From the NCBI RefSeq assembly GCF_009720825.1, contig NZ_WNKY01000019.1:45811-109810 (forward strand): 64,000 nt of DNA. The letters are read 5' to 3'. Made by a program: the position numbers and the translations under genes. The DNA comes from Duganella radicis (GTDB lineage Bacteria; Pseudomonadota; Gammaproteobacteria; Burkholderiales; Burkholderiaceae_D). This document shows positions 1 through 8,491 of this stretch, one piece after another. The notes beneath the pieces were generated by a model. The model saw only the letters and a list, made by a program, of their open reading frames with translations, had not been told where the DNA came from and did not search any database. Numbering within the stretch: the stretch's first letter is position 1; each line of letters begins with the position of its first letter.

Positions 1-1
1 C

Positions 2-598
2 GACCAGTTGGTGCGCGAGGAAGGCCGCACCATGCTGCATCCCTACGACGGCCCGCTGACCGCGCAAGGCACGGCCACCGTGGGGCTGGAGCTGATGCGG
101 CAGGTGCCGGGGCTGGACGCGGTGGTGGTGCCGGTGGGCGGCGGCGGCCTGCTGGCCGGCATCTCGGCCGCCGTGCGCCAGACCAATCCACATTGCGCCG
201 TCTACGGTGTCGAACCGTTTGGCGCCGATGCGCTCTATCAAAGCATGCGCGCGGGCGCGCCCGCCAGGCTGGAGCGCATCGACACCGTGGCCGACAGCCT
301 CGGCGCGCCGTACGCCATGGACTACAGTTTCAATGTCTGCCGCCGCTTCGTCAGCGAGGTGGTGCGCGTGACCGATGACGAGATCTGCCTGGCCATGCTG
401 CATCTGTTCCGCGACGCCAAGCTGGTGGCCGAGCCGGCCGCCGCCGTCGCCACGGCGGGGCTGATGGGGCCGCTGCGCGAGCGTCTGGCCGGCAAGCGCG
501 TGGGCCTGATGGTATGCGGCTCCAATATCGATCCAGTCCGCTTTGCCGAGTTGCTGGCGCGGGGGGCGCGCATCCGCGATACAATGCCAGTATGTTAA
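2..598 (+). CDS. Threonine/serine dehydratase (PLP-dependent), 3' part only
   Basis: The reading frame is open from the left window edge, so this is the C-terminal ~198 residues of a fold-type II PLP enzyme. The glycine-rich phosphate loop PVGGGGLLAGIS and the closing VCGSNID motif are those of threonine ammonia-lyase and serine/threonine dehydratase or serine racemase. These enzymes deaminate L-Thr/L-Ser to 2-oxo acids in the cytoplasm. The protein stops about 20 residues after the CGSNID motif, so it has no C-terminal ACT domain, as in catabolic or short-form enzymes rather than long allosteric IlvA. The PLP-binding lysine lies upstream, outside the window. Its stop overlaps the start of the next gene by 7 nt, suggesting translational coupling. 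The exact substrate cannot be decided from this fragment. Confidence 0.88.
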   Translation, partial: DQLVREEGRTMLHPYDGPLTAQGTATVGLELMRQVPGLDAVVVPVGGGGLLAGISAAVRQTNPHCAVYGVEPFGADALYQSMRAGAPARLERIDTVADSLGAPYAMDYSFNVCRRFVSEVVRVTDDEICLAMLHLFRDAKLVAEPAAAVATAGLMGPLRERLAGKRVGLMVCGSNIDPVRFAELLARGARIRDTMPVC

Positions 599-1425
599 AA
601 GTAGACCTGCATTGTCATTCCAACGTCTCCGACGGCGTGCTGGCGCCCGCCGCTGTGGCGGAAACCGCCCGCAAGGCCGGCGTCGACGTCTGGGCGCTCA
701 CCGACCACGATGAGGTGAGCGGCATCCCCGCCGCGCGCGCCGCCGCCGAGGCGCGGGGCATGCGCTTCGTCACCGGCGTCGAGATTTCCATCACCTGGGC
801 CAAGGAGACGGTACACATCGTCGGCCTGCAAATCGACGAGAACAACCGGGCCTTGGTGGAAGGCCTGGCCGCCACCCGTTCCGGCCGCGACAACCGTGGC
901 CGCGAGATTGCCAAACAGCTGGAGTTGATCGGCATCGAGGGCGCCTACGAAGGCGCGCTCAAGTACGTCGGCAATCCCGACCTGATGTCGCGCACCCACT
1001 TTGCGCGCTATCTGGTCGAGATCGGTGCTTGCGCCAGCACGGCCGAGGTGTTCAAGAAGTATCTGTCCGAAGGCAAGCCTGGCTACGTGGCGCATTGCTG
1101 GGCCACGCTGGCGCAGTCGGTGAAATGGATACGCGACGCCGGCGGGATCGCCGTGATCGCCCATCCGGGCCGCTACCGCTTCACCCAGATGGCGCAGGGC
1201 GAGCTGTTCAGCGAATTCAAGCAACTGGGCGGCACCGCCATCGAGGTGGTGACCGGCAGTCACACGCCGGACCAGTATCCGGTGTACGCGCAACTGGCCA
1301 ATCACTACGGCTTCCTGGCCTCGCGCGGCACCGATTTTCACGCGCCGGGCGAATCGCGCATCGATTTCGCCGCGCTGCCGCCGCTGCCGGCCAATGTCAC
1401 GCCGGTCTGGCACGATTGGTGGTAA
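592..1425 (+). CDS. PHP-domain phosphoesterase (3',5'-nucleoside bisphosphate phosphatase / RNase AM-like)
   Basis: A 277-residue PHP-family metal-dependent phosphoesterase. The N-terminus shows the metal-binding HCHS (residues 7-10) and TDHD (37-40). Further conserved elements are GVEIS, IAHPGRYR near residue 190 and the C-terminal RGTDFHAPG. The length and motif set fit the YciV/TrpH group, which includes 3',5'-nucleoside bisphosphate phosphatase and the 5'-3' exonuclease RNase AM. The ATG at 592 was chosen because it begins directly before the HCHS strand and overlaps the end of the dehydratase gene; the frame is open further upstream only through that gene. Which of the two known activities dominates is not visible here. 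Confidence 0.85.
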   Translation: MLKVDLHCHSNVSDGVLAPAAVAETARKAGVDVWALTDHDEVSGIPAARAAAEARGMRFVTGVEISITWAKETVHIVGLQIDENNRALVEGLAATRSGRDNRGREIAKQLELIGIEGAYEGALKYVGNPDLMSRTHFARYLVEIGACASTAEVFKKYLSEGKPGYVAHCWATLAQSVKWIRDAGGIAVIAHPGRYRFTQMAQGELFSEFKQLGGTAIEVVTGSHTPDQYPVYAQLANHYGFLASRGTDFHAPGESRIDFAALPPLPANVTPVWHDWW

Positions 1426-1472
1426 TTTCGCCTGTCGATTACCGATGGCATGTAAGTAGCTGTATCTTGATT

Positions 1473-1500
1473 TTGCGTTGGCGCGGTCTTACCTTATGAT
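1473..1500 (+). promoter_or_regulatory. Candidate sigma-70 promoter for htpX
   Basis: TTGCGT at 1473-1478 and TATGAT at 1495-1500 are separated by 16 bp and lie 34 bp before the htpX start codon. The -10 is good and the -35 mediocre. I saw no convincing sigma-32 element although htpX is often heat-inducible. Confidence 0.35.
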
Positions 1501-1533
1501 TTCGGCAAATTGTCCGTCCCCGGAGACCTACTC

Positions 1534-2415
1534 ATGAAACGCATTATCCTGTTTATCGCCACCAACCTCGCTGTGATGCTGGTGCTGTCCATCGTCCTGT
1601 CGCTGCTGGGCATAGGCCGTCCGGGCTCGGGCAGCACGCTGCAACTGGGCAGCCTGCTGGCGTTCTCGCTGGTGGTCGGTTTTACCGGCGCCATCTTCTC
1701 GCTGCTGATTTCCAAGCCCATGGCCAAGTGGTCGACCGGCGCGCGCGTGATCGACAATCCATCCAATTCCACCGAGCTGTGGCTGGTGAATACCGTGAAA
1801 GCGCTGTCCGAGCGCGCCGGCATCGGCATGCCGGAAGTGGCGGTGTACGAGGGCGAACCGAACGCGTTCGCCACCGGCGCCTTCAAGAACTCGGCGCTGG
1901 TCGCCGTCTCGACCGGCCTGCTGCAAAGCATGAACCGCGACGAGGTGGAGGCCGTGCTGGGCCACGAGGTCGCCCACATCGCCAACGGCGACATGGTGAC
2001 CATGACCCTGATTCAGGGCGTGACCAATACCTTCGTGGTGTTCCTGGCGCGTATCGTCGGCTTCTTCGTCGACAGCATGCTCAACAAGAATGAAGAGCGC
2101 CGCGGGCCCGGCATCGGCTACATGATCACCGTGTTCGTGTGCGAGATCGTGTTCGGCCTGGTGGCCTCGCTGATCGTGGCCTGGTTCTCGCGCCAGCGCG
2201 AATTCCGCGCCGACGCCGGTTCGGCCAAGTTGCTGGGCAGCACGCTGCCGATGCAGCACGCGCTGGCGCGCCTGAACGGCGTGGAGCCGGGCCAGTTGCC
2301 GCAGTCGTTTGCCGCGTCCGGCATCAGCGCCGGCCGTGGCGGCTGGGGCGCGCTGTTCTCGACCCACCCCCCGTTTGAAGAACGTATCGCGGCCTTGCGT
2401 AGCGTACAATCTTAA
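1534..2415 (+). CDS. htpX: Protease HtpX (M48 family membrane metalloprotease)
   Basis: A 293-residue zinc endopeptidase of the inner membrane that helps degrade misfolded membrane proteins. Two N-terminal membrane segments (about 4-27 and 38-60) are followed by the HEVAH zinc motif at 144-148. Two more hydrophobic segments come next, then REFRADAGSAKLLG, which carries the third zinc ligand. The length matches E. coli HtpX (293). The ATG at 1534 follows a GGAGA ribosome-binding site; an in-frame TTG 24 nt earlier has none. It stands just upstream of the yciO-like gene with 2 nt between them, so the two are probably co-transcribed. Confidence 0.96.
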   Translation: MKRIILFIATNLAVMLVLSIVLSLLGIGRPGSGSTLQLGSLLAFSLVVGFTGAIFSLLISKPMAKWSTGARVIDNPSNSTELWLVNTVKALSERAGIGMPEVAVYEGEPNAFATGAFKNSALVAVSTGLLQSMNRDEVEAVLGHEVAHIANGDMVTMTLIQGVTNTFVVFLARIVGFFVDSMLNKNEERRGPGIGYMITVFVCEIVFGLVASLIVAWFSRQREFRADAGSAKLLGSTLPMQHALARLNGVEPGQLPQSFAASGISAGRGGWGALFSTHPPFEERIAALRSVQS

Positions 2416-2417
2416 GC

Positions 2418-3041
2418 ATGAGCCAATTCTTCCAGATCCATCCGGTCAATCCGCAGGCCCGCCTGATCAAGCAGGCGGCGCAGATCATCCACGGCGGCGG
2501 CATCGTCGCCGTGCCGACCGATTCCTGCTACGCGCTGGTGTGCCATCTGGACGACAAGGGCGCGGTCGAGCGCTTGCGCCGCATCCGCGGCATCGACGAA
2601 AAACACCATCTGACCCTGCTGTGCCGCGATCTGAGCGAGCTGGGCGTGTACGCCCGCGTGGACAACCGCCAGTTCCGTCTGCTGAAGGCGGCCACGCCGG
2701 GGCCGTTCACCTTTATTCTCGAAGCGACCAAGTGCGTGCCGCGCCGGCTCAGCCATCCTTCACGCAAGACCATCGGCCTGCGGGTGCCGGAAGACGCCAT
2801 CATCAACGCCTTGCTGGCCGAGCTGGACCAGCCGCTGCTGGGCACTACCCTGATCATGCCGGACGAGGACGAGCCCCTGAATGATGCCGATGAGATTTGC
2901 GCACGCCTGGGCAAGCAGCTGGAGCTGATCATCGACGGCGGCGCATGCAGCATGGAGCCGACCACCGTGATCGACCTGACCGGCGACACCGCGGAACTGG
3001 TACGCCAGGGCCGTGGCGACGCCGCCGCATTCGGACTCTGA
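2418..3041 (+). CDS. L-threonylcarbamoyladenylate synthase-type protein (YciO family)
   Basis: A 207-residue YrdC/Sua5-fold protein. The motifs PTDSCYAL, RRIRGIDEKHHLTLLCRDL, TPGPFTFIL and RKTIGLRVP align with E. coli YciO rather than with TsaC. TsaC makes the threonylcarbamoyl-AMP used for tRNA t6A37. YciO shares the fold and has only weak activity in vitro, and its cellular role is not settled. The protein is full length with no C-terminal Sua5 domain. It begins 2 nt after htpX and is followed 44 nt later by the M50 protease gene. Confidence 0.88.
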   Translation: MSQFFQIHPVNPQARLIKQAAQIIHGGGIVAVPTDSCYALVCHLDDKGAVERLRRIRGIDEKHHLTLLCRDLSELGVYARVDNRQFRLLKAATPGPFTFILEATKCVPRRLSHPSRKTIGLRVPEDAIINALLAELDQPLLGTTLIMPDEDEPLNDADEICARLGKQLELIIDGGACSMEPTTVIDLTGDTAELVRQGRGDAAAFGL

Positions 3042-3085
3042 GCCCTCCGCAAGGCGGGCTCGGCACCTCTGGTAAAATCCCCTCC

Positions 3086-3763
3086 ATGAACGAAACCGAC
3101 AGTATTATCCAGACCATCACGGTCTATCTGATCCCTGTTCTTTTTGCAATTTCCCTGCACGAAGCCGCACACGGATACGTCGCCCGCTATTTCGGCGACC
3201 CCACCGCCGCCGATCTCGGCCGCCTGACCGCCAATCCGCTGAAACACATCGATCCCTTTGGCACCATCCTGCTGCCGCTGGTGCTGAGCCTGGTGGGCTT
3301 GCCCGCGCTGGGCTACGCCAAGCCGGTGCCGGTCGATTTCGGCCGCCTGCGCAATCCGAAAAAACAGATGGCCTTCGTGGCCGCCGCCGGCCCGGCCGCC
3401 AACTTCGCCATGGGCCTGGGCTGGATGGTGCTGTGGGTGATCCTCAGCTATGTATTCGGCATGGACCAGCATGACTTCTTCGTGCAGATGGCCAAGGCCG
3501 GCATCGGCGTCAACTCCGCCATGTGCGTGTTCAACCTGATTCCGGTGCCGCCGCTGGACGGCGGCCGCATCGTCACCGGCCTGTTGCCGATGCCGATGGC
3601 GCGCCGCTTTGCCCGTATCGAACGCTATGGCGTGTATATTTTCATTGCGCTGATCCTGATGATGCAGTTCGGCCTGCTGACCGGCTTCCTGGTCGGCGGC
3701 ATGCACATCGTGCAAAGCGTCTGGCACCTGCTGGTCACTCCCCTGATGTACCTTTTTAGCTGA
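3086..3763 (+). CDS. Site-2 protease family (M50) membrane metalloprotease
   Basis: A 225-residue polytopic membrane protein with the zinc motif HEAAH (25-29) in its first membrane segment. The second M50 motif, NLIPVPPLDGGR (about 150-161), supplies the third ligand. About five hydrophobic segments are visible. It is a compact M50 member without PDZ or CBS domains, like the proteins usually annotated as site-2 protease family next to trpS in betaproteobacteria. The ATG at 3086 begins MNETDS; the frame is open upstream only as a shadow of the yciO-like gene. The substrate is unknown. It precedes trpS by 7 nt. Confidence 0.9.
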   Translation: MNETDSIIQTITVYLIPVLFAISLHEAAHGYVARYFGDPTAADLGRLTANPLKHIDPFGTILLPLVLSLVGLPALGYAKPVPVDFGRLRNPKKQMAFVAAAGPAANFAMGLGWMVLWVILSYVFGMDQHDFFVQMAKAGIGVNSAMCVFNLIPVPPLDGGRIVTGLLPMPMARRFARIERYGVYIFIALILMMQFGLLTGFLVGGMHIVQSVWHLLVTPLMYLFS

Positions 3764-3770
3764 GCCGACT

Positions 3771-4973
3771 ATGTATCCCGACCGCGTAGTATCCGGCATG
3801 CGTCCCACCGGCTCCATGCATCTGGGCCATTACCACGGCGCGCTGAAAAACTGGATCAAGATGCAGACCGAGCTGCCGTGCCTGTTCTTCGTGGCCGACT
3901 GGCACGCGCTGACCACGCACTACGACGACCCGTCCGTCATCGAGCGCAGCACCTGGGACATGGTGATCGACTGGCTGGCCGCCGGCATCGACCCGTCGCA
4001 ATCGACCCTCTTCATCCAGTCGCGCGTGCCCGAGCACGCCGAACTGCACCTGCTGCTGTCCATGGCCACGCCGCTGGGCTGGCTGGAGCGCGTGCCGACC
4101 TACAAGGACCAGATCGACAATCTGGCCAATAAAGACCTCGCAACCTACGGCTTCCTCGGCTATCCGCTGCTCCAGGCCGCGGATGTGCTGATCTACCGCG
4201 CCAGCCAGGTGCCGGTGGGCGAGGATCAGGTGCCGCACATTGAAATGATGCGCGAAATTGCGCGCCGTTTTAACCACTTGTACGGCAAAGAAAAAGGATT
4301 CGAGGAGAAGGCGCAGGATGCCGTCAAAAAGCTGGGCAGCAAGCGTGCCAAGCTCTACAACGAACTGCGCACCGAATACCAGCAGGACGGCAAGGAAGCA
4401 GCGCTGGAGCAGGCCAAGGCCATGCTGGACGATGCGCAGAGCCTGTCCATGGGCGACCGCGAACGCCTGTTCGGCTACCTCGAAGGCAGCCGCAAGCTGA
4501 TCCTGGTCGAACCGCACGCGCGCCTGACTGAGGCCTCGCGCCTGCCGGGCCTGGACGGCCGCAAGATGTCCAAGAGCTATGGCAACGCGATCGCCCTGCG
4601 CGAGGACAAGGACGCGGTCAGCAAAAAGATCAAGACCATGCCGACCGATCCGGCGCGCGTGCGCCGCACCGACGCCGGCGACCCCGCCCGCTGCCCGGTC
4701 TGGCAGTTCCATCAGGTGTATTCCGACCAGCCGACCCAGGAATGGGTGGTAAAAGGATGTAAATCCGCCGGCATCGGCTGCATCGAATGCAAACAGCCAG
4801 TGATCGACGCCATCATCAAGGAACAGGAGCCCATGCACGAACGCGCCCAGGCCTACCTGGACGACCCGTCGCTGGTGCGCGCCATCGTTGCCGATGGCAA
4901 TGACGCCGCCCGCAAGCTGGCGCTGGAAACCATGCGCGACGTGCGCGAAGCCATGGGGCTGGCCTACACATGA
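3771..4973 (+). CDS. trpS: Tryptophanyl-tRNA synthetase
   Basis: A class I aminoacyl-tRNA synthetase of 400 residues that charges tRNA-Trp. The HIGH-type motif is HLGH at 17-20 within GSMHLGHYHGAL, and KMSKS lies at about 265-269 in GRKMSKSYGN. At 400 residues it is longer than the ~330-residue E. coli enzyme. The additional residues fall between the Rossmann-fold halves (lysine-rich segment around 170-220), as in the long TrpS form common in betaproteobacteria. It is encoded 7 nt after the M50 protease gene and overlaps the methyltransferase start by 4 nt. Confidence 0.97.
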   Translation: MYPDRVVSGMRPTGSMHLGHYHGALKNWIKMQTELPCLFFVADWHALTTHYDDPSVIERSTWDMVIDWLAAGIDPSQSTLFIQSRVPEHAELHLLLSMATPLGWLERVPTYKDQIDNLANKDLATYGFLGYPLLQAADVLIYRASQVPVGEDQVPHIEMMREIARRFNHLYGKEKGFEEKAQDAVKKLGSKRAKLYNELRTEYQQDGKEAALEQAKAMLDDAQSLSMGDRERLFGYLEGSRKLILVEPHARLTEASRLPGLDGRKMSKSYGNAIALREDKDAVSKKIKTMPTDPARVRRTDAGDPARCPVWQFHQVYSDQPTQEWVVKGCKSAGIGCIECKQPVIDAIIKEQEPMHERAQAYLDDPSLVRAIVADGNDAARKLALETMRDVREAMGLAYT

Positions 4974-5524
4974 GCATGAGCGATCAGATTTCTCCCTGGG
5001 TGCGGCGCTACGCCCCGCTGGTCCCGGGCGGCGCGGTGCTGGACCTCGCCTGCGGCAGCGGCCGCCATTCACGCCACATGGCCGCGTTGGGCCATGAAGT
5101 GGTGGCGGTCGACCGCGACACCACCGCCCTGGCCGCCGCAGCCGGCCCCGGCATCACCACCAGCGCCATCGATCTGGAAGAGGACGGCGCGGCCTGGCCC
5201 TTCGGCCCACAGCGATTCGCCGGCATCGTGGTGACAAACTACCTGCATCGGCCGCTAATTGCCGACATGCTGGCCAGCCTGGCGCCCAACGGCGTGCTGA
5301 TTTACGAGACCTTCGCAGACGGTAACGCGCAGTTCGGCAAGCCATCCAACCCGGCCTTCCTGCTGCAAGCGGGCGAGTTGCTGGAACTGGCGCGCGAGCA
5401 TGGCCTGCGCGTGATCGCCTTCGAAGATGGTGTGATTACCGAGCCAAAAGCTGCCATGGTGCAACGACTATGCGCCGTGAAGCCCGATTTTCCCCGAGAG
5501 GCGGCGCTATTACCGCCATTTTGA
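4970..5524 (+). CDS. Class I SAM-dependent methyltransferase
   Basis: A 184-residue Rossmann-fold methyltransferase. Motif I is LDLACGSGRHSRH (about 24-36), followed by the acidic strand end VVAVDRD. Homologues are commonly annotated as class I SAM methyltransferases or tellurite-resistance TehB-like proteins; the substrate is not evident. The ATG overlaps the trpS stop by 4 nt, indicating translational coupling. A second in-frame ATG two codons later is also possible. Confidence 0.85.
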   Translation: MSMSDQISPWVRRYAPLVPGGAVLDLACGSGRHSRHMAALGHEVVAVDRDTTALAAAAGPGITTSAIDLEEDGAAWPFGPQRFAGIVVTNYLHRPLIADMLASLAPNGVLIYETFADGNAQFGKPSNPAFLLQAGELLELAREHGLRVIAFEDGVITEPKAAMVQRLCAVKPDFPREAALLPPF

Positions 5525-5607
5525 GCGTCGATATCTGCCCCGGATGCACCACGGGCGCAAGCTATCGACTACAATCGTTGTTTTAATACTTTACGCAGTG
5601 GTTTCCT

Positions 5608-6483
5608 ATGATTAAGGGCAGCATCGTAGCAATCGTCACCCCGATGCACGCAGACGGCAGTCTGGACTTCGAGGGTTTGAATCAGCTGATCGACTGGCAC
5701 ATCGCCGAAGGTACGGACAGCATCGTCATCGCCGGCACCACCGGTGAATCGGCCACCGTGAGCGTGGAAGAGCACTGCGCGCTGATCAAGGCGACGGTCG
5801 CCCACGCCAAGGGCCGCATTCCCATCATCGCCGGCGCCGGTGGCAACTCGACCGCCGAGGCGATCAAGCTGACCCGCTACGCCAAGGAAGCCGGTGCGGA
5901 CGCCACCCTGCAGGTGGTGCCGTACTACAACCGTCCTACCCAGGAAGGCATGTACCAGCACTTCAAGGCCATCGCCGAGGCGGTGGACCTGCCGGTGATC
6001 CTGTACAACGTGCCGGGCCGCACCGTGGCCGACATGAGCAACGAGACCATTCTGCGCCTGGCGCAAATCCCGAACATCGTCGGCGTGAAAGACGCCACCG
6101 GCAACATCGGCCGCGGCTACGACCTGCTGCGCCTGGCGCCGAAATCGTTCGCCGTCTACTCGGGCGACGATCCGACCGCCATGGCCCTGATGCTGGGCGG
6201 CGGCGCCGGCAACATCTCGGTCACCGCCAACGTGGCCCCGCGCGCCATGGCCGACATGTGCCGCGCCGCGATCGCCGGCGACATCGCCACCGCTGTCGCG
6301 CTCAACAACAAGGTCTTCCCGCTGCACCAGAAACTGTTCATCGAACCGAATCCGGTGCCAGTCAAGTGGGCCTTGGCGGAAATGGGCAAGATGCCAGGCG
6401 GCATCCGCCTGCCGCTGGTGCCGCTGGCGGCGGACTGCCACGCAGCTGTCCGCGCGGCGCTGCAAGAAGCCGGCGTCCTGTAA
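5608..6483 (+). CDS. dapA: 4-hydroxy-tetrahydrodipicolinate synthase
   Basis: A 291-residue class I aldolase that condenses pyruvate with aspartate semialdehyde, the first dedicated step of lysine and diaminopimelate synthesis. The Schiff-base lysine is K161 in GVKDATGN, the catalytic tyrosine is Y133 in ILYNVPGR, and the TTGES loop is at 44-48. The length is normal for the family. It is followed 79 nt later by bamC, an arrangement (dapA-bamC) widely conserved in proteobacteria. The ribosome-binding site before ATG 5608 is weak. Confidence 0.97.
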   Translation: MIKGSIVAIVTPMHADGSLDFEGLNQLIDWHIAEGTDSIVIAGTTGESATVSVEEHCALIKATVAHAKGRIPIIAGAGGNSTAEAIKLTRYAKEAGADATLQVVPYYNRPTQEGMYQHFKAIAEAVDLPVILYNVPGRTVADMSNETILRLAQIPNIVGVKDATGNIGRGYDLLRLAPKSFAVYSGDDPTAMALMLGGGAGNISVTANVAPRAMADMCRAAIAGDIATAVALNNKVFPLHQKLFIEPNPVPVKWALAEMGKMPGGIRLPLVPLAADCHAAVRAALQEAGVL

Positions 6484-6562
6484 AACCCGTAGCAACGAGC
6501 ACCCGTCCCGACTCGCGTCGGATCATATATTGCTGCACCTCAGCTTCTTAAACAGTAACGAC

Positions 6563-7762
6563 ATGACTATTCGCAAGACAGCTTTTATTTCCTCGCAGCG
6601 CGCGCTGGTAGTTGGCGCCGTGGTGGCCACCGTGACCAGCCTGAGCGGCTGCGGCATGATCAGCTCGGTGGTGGGCAACGACAAGGTCGATTACAAGTCG
6701 GCCAAGAAAGCCAGCACGCTGGACGTGCCGCCCGACCTGACGCAATTGCAGAAAGATAACCGCTACTCGCTGCCGGATTCGAACAACGGCGTGGCCACCG
6801 CATCCGGCTACAGCGCCGCCAAGGCCGCCCAGTCGGGCGCGCTGACGCCAAACGCCGTGATCGTGCCGGGGCAGCCGTCCGCCGGCAGCGTGGCGCAAAC
6901 CACGCTGAGCGATATCAAGGTCGAGCGCGACGGCAACCAGCGCTGGCTGGTGATCAAGCAGACGCCGGAGCAGCTGTGGCCGCAGCTGAAGCAGTTCTGG
7001 GAAGATTCGGGCTTCACCCTGGCGCAGGAATTGCCTGCGGCCGGCATCATGGAAACCGAATGGAATGAAAACCGCGCCAAGATTCCGCAGGATTTCATCC
7101 GCAACACCATCGGCAAGGTATTTGACTCGGTCTACTCGAGCGGCGAGCGCGACAAGTTCCGCACCCGTATCGAGCGCCGCGCCGACGGTTCCAGCGAGAT
7201 TTACATCAGCCACCGCGGCGTGCAGGAAGTGGCCGTGGGCGCCGAGAAGGAATCCACCAAATGGGCGCCGCGTCCTAACGATCCGGGCCTGGAAGCGGAA
7301 TTTCTGGCGCGCCTGATGAACAAGCTGGGCAACGGCGGCGAACAGCTGGCCTCGGCCAAGACCGCCGTGGAAGGCGCGATTGTGCAGCCTCAGCATGCTT
7401 CGCTGGTGGGCGCCGGCGCCGACCGTGCGGTGCAAGTGGATGAGGGCTTCGACCGCGCATGGCGCCGCGTTGGCCTGGCGCTGGACCGCGCCGGCTTCAC
7501 CGTGGAAGACCGCGACCGTACCCAGGGCATTTACTTCGTGCGTTATATCAACGACGCCACCGAAACCAAGGGCTTCTTCAGCAAGCTGTTCAGCTGGGGC
7601 TCCTCGTCGGAGGAAGAGAAGGAAGCGCAGCGTTACCGTATTTCGGTGAAGGCCAGCGAAGGTAATACCAGTGTTGTGAAAGTATTGACCAATGCCGGTC
7701 AGCCGGAAACGGGTCCGGTGGGCGAGAAAATCATTACTCTGCTGCACGAGCAGTTGAAATAA
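6563..7762 (+). CDS. bamC: Outer membrane protein assembly factor BamC (lipoprotein)
   Basis: A 399-residue lipoprotein of the BAM complex that inserts beta-barrel proteins into the outer membrane. The signal peptide ends in a lipobox LSGC with lipidated Cys30. The early segment VDYKSAKKASTLDVPPDLTQ is the BamC stretch that contacts BamD, and two helix-grip domains follow (about 120-220 and 285-395). ATG 6563 was chosen over an upstream TTG because it gives a standard lipoprotein signal peptide. No clear Shine-Dalgarno sequence is visible. It is followed by a REP-like pair and a strong terminator. Confidence 0.93.
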   Translation: MTIRKTAFISSQRALVVGAVVATVTSLSGCGMISSVVGNDKVDYKSAKKASTLDVPPDLTQLQKDNRYSLPDSNNGVATASGYSAAKAAQSGALTPNAVIVPGQPSAGSVAQTTLSDIKVERDGNQRWLVIKQTPEQLWPQLKQFWEDSGFTLAQELPAAGIMETEWNENRAKIPQDFIRNTIGKVFDSVYSSGERDKFRTRIERRADGSSEIYISHRGVQEVAVGAEKESTKWAPRPNDPGLEAEFLARLMNKLGNGGEQLASAKTAVEGAIVQPQHASLVGAGADRAVQVDEGFDRAWRRVGLALDRAGFTVEDRDRTQGIYFVRYINDATETKGFFSKLFSWGSSSEEEKEAQRYRISVKASEGNTSVVKVLTNAGQPETGPVGEKIITLLHEQLK

Positions 7763-7765
7763 CCC

Positions 7766-7852
7766 GTCGTCCCGGCGAAGGCCGGGATCCATGGAGCGCA
7801 TGTATTAACGTAGCGCAGGCGTTCCATGGATTCCGGCTTTCGCCGGCAGCAC
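7766..7852. repeat. Inverted pair of REP-like palindromic units
   Basis: Two ~32-nt units (7766-7797 and 7821-7852) lie in opposite orientation about 23 bp apart. Each contains its own small hairpin (CCCGGC-GAAG-GCCGGG in the left unit; CCGGC-TTTC-GCCGG in the right), bordered by CCATGGA. The right unit reversed matches the left with a few substitutions. This is the architecture of REP/BIME elements and sits in the usual place, between a gene end and a terminator. Confidence 0.7.
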
Positions 7853-7864
7853 GCGCACAGTATT

Positions 7865-7888
7865 AAACCGGCTCCGGCCGGTTTTTTT
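7865..7888 (+). terminator. Rho-independent terminator after bamC
   Basis: Stem AAACCGGC / GCCGGTTT with a TCCG tetraloop, followed by a T run ending at 7888. Confidence 0.85.
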
Positions 7889-7912
7889 ATGCCTGTTGAA
7901 AACCTCCAGGCG

Positions 7913-7942
7913 AAAAAAAACCGGCCGAAGCCGGTTTTTTTT
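7913..7942 (-). terminator. Bidirectional terminator serving the minus-strand lipoprotein gene
   Basis: Stem ACCGGC-CGAA-GCCGGT is flanked by an A run on the left and a T run on the right, so it can stop transcription from either side. It lies 13 nt beyond the stop of the Ala/Pro-rich lipoprotein gene. Confidence 0.8.
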
Positions 7943-7954
7943 CTCAAGCTGATA

Positions 7955-8197
7955 TTACTTCGAAGCAGCAGGAGCCGAAGCAGCTGGTGCTGGAGCAGCA
8001 GCGGCGTCCGAAGCGGCTGGAGCAGCAGCGGCTGGAGCAGCAGCGTCAGCTGCTGGAGCGGCTGGAGCAGCAGCTGGAGCTGGAGCAGCAGCTTCTGGAG
8101 CAGCTACTGGAGCTGGAGCGGCAGGAGCTTCTTCTTTTTTCGAGCAAGCAGCCAGAGCAACAGCCAGCAGGGAGGCGATCAGCAGGGATTTTTTCAT
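7955..8197 (-). CDS. Small Ala/Pro-rich lipoprotein
   Basis: An 80-residue protein with a lipoprotein signal peptide (LAVALAAC, lipidated Cys18) followed by SKKEE and then an almost pure alanine/proline tail with scattered Asp, Glu and Ser. The mature part has no recognisable domain. Such tails usually act as flexible spacers in the periplasm. The gene has a good AAGGAAAA-type ribosome-binding site, an AT-rich promoter region and its own terminator, so I consider it real although the coding strand is repetitive (GCAGCA/GCTGGA-type units). Function unknown. Confidence 0.72.
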   Translation of the reverse strand: MKKSLLIASLLAVALAACSKKEEAPAAPAPVAAPEAAAPAPAAAPAAPAADAAAPAAAAPAASDAAAAPAPAASAPAASK

Positions 8198-8242
8198 GGG
8201 TTTTCCTTAGTTAATTCAAAATTAAACACAGTGTTGCGATTA

Positions 8243-8260
8243 ATAATTACCGGTAATTAT
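8243..8260. promoter_or_regulatory. Perfect 18-bp palindrome upstream of the lipoprotein gene
   Basis: ATAATTACC followed directly by its complement GGTAATTAT, centred about 54 bp before the lipoprotein start codon. The position and perfect symmetry suggest a dimer-binding operator. The regulator is unknown. Confidence 0.45.
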
Positions 8261-8491
8261 CGCTCATTAGGTCGTCCTCGAAGGCTTTCGTACCTGAAAA
8301 GGTGCCTACTAGACAACGGAAACTTCCTAGCCGAATATTATAGCGATTTTTAGTGCATCGCAATAGTTCCACAAGCCTAACGCATAACTATTTTGCGATA
8401 TCGCAACATTTCGTTTACGACTCGACTTGCGTCTATGTACCGCTAACTACCAGTGACCGCATCGAACTTCCGCATTTTACCCAAAACCGGC
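8261..8491. other. AT-rich intergenic stretch with small hairpins
   Basis: With 8198-8260 this makes a ~290-bp gap without a supported gene. It holds three short inverted repeats: CGAA-GGCT-TTCG (8279-8290), ACCT-GAAA-AGGT (8292-8303) and GGAA-AC-TTCC (8318-8327). It may be the 3' region of the DUF7931-type gene plus promoter sequence for the lipoprotein gene, or hold a small RNA. Nothing decisive is visible. Confidence 0.35.

Noticed and set aside
7980..8150. GCAGCA/GCTGGA-rich stretch that looks like a microsatellite or CRISPR-like repeat
   Set aside because: It is explained by the Ala/Pro-rich tail of the lipoprotein; units are irregular and there are no spacers.
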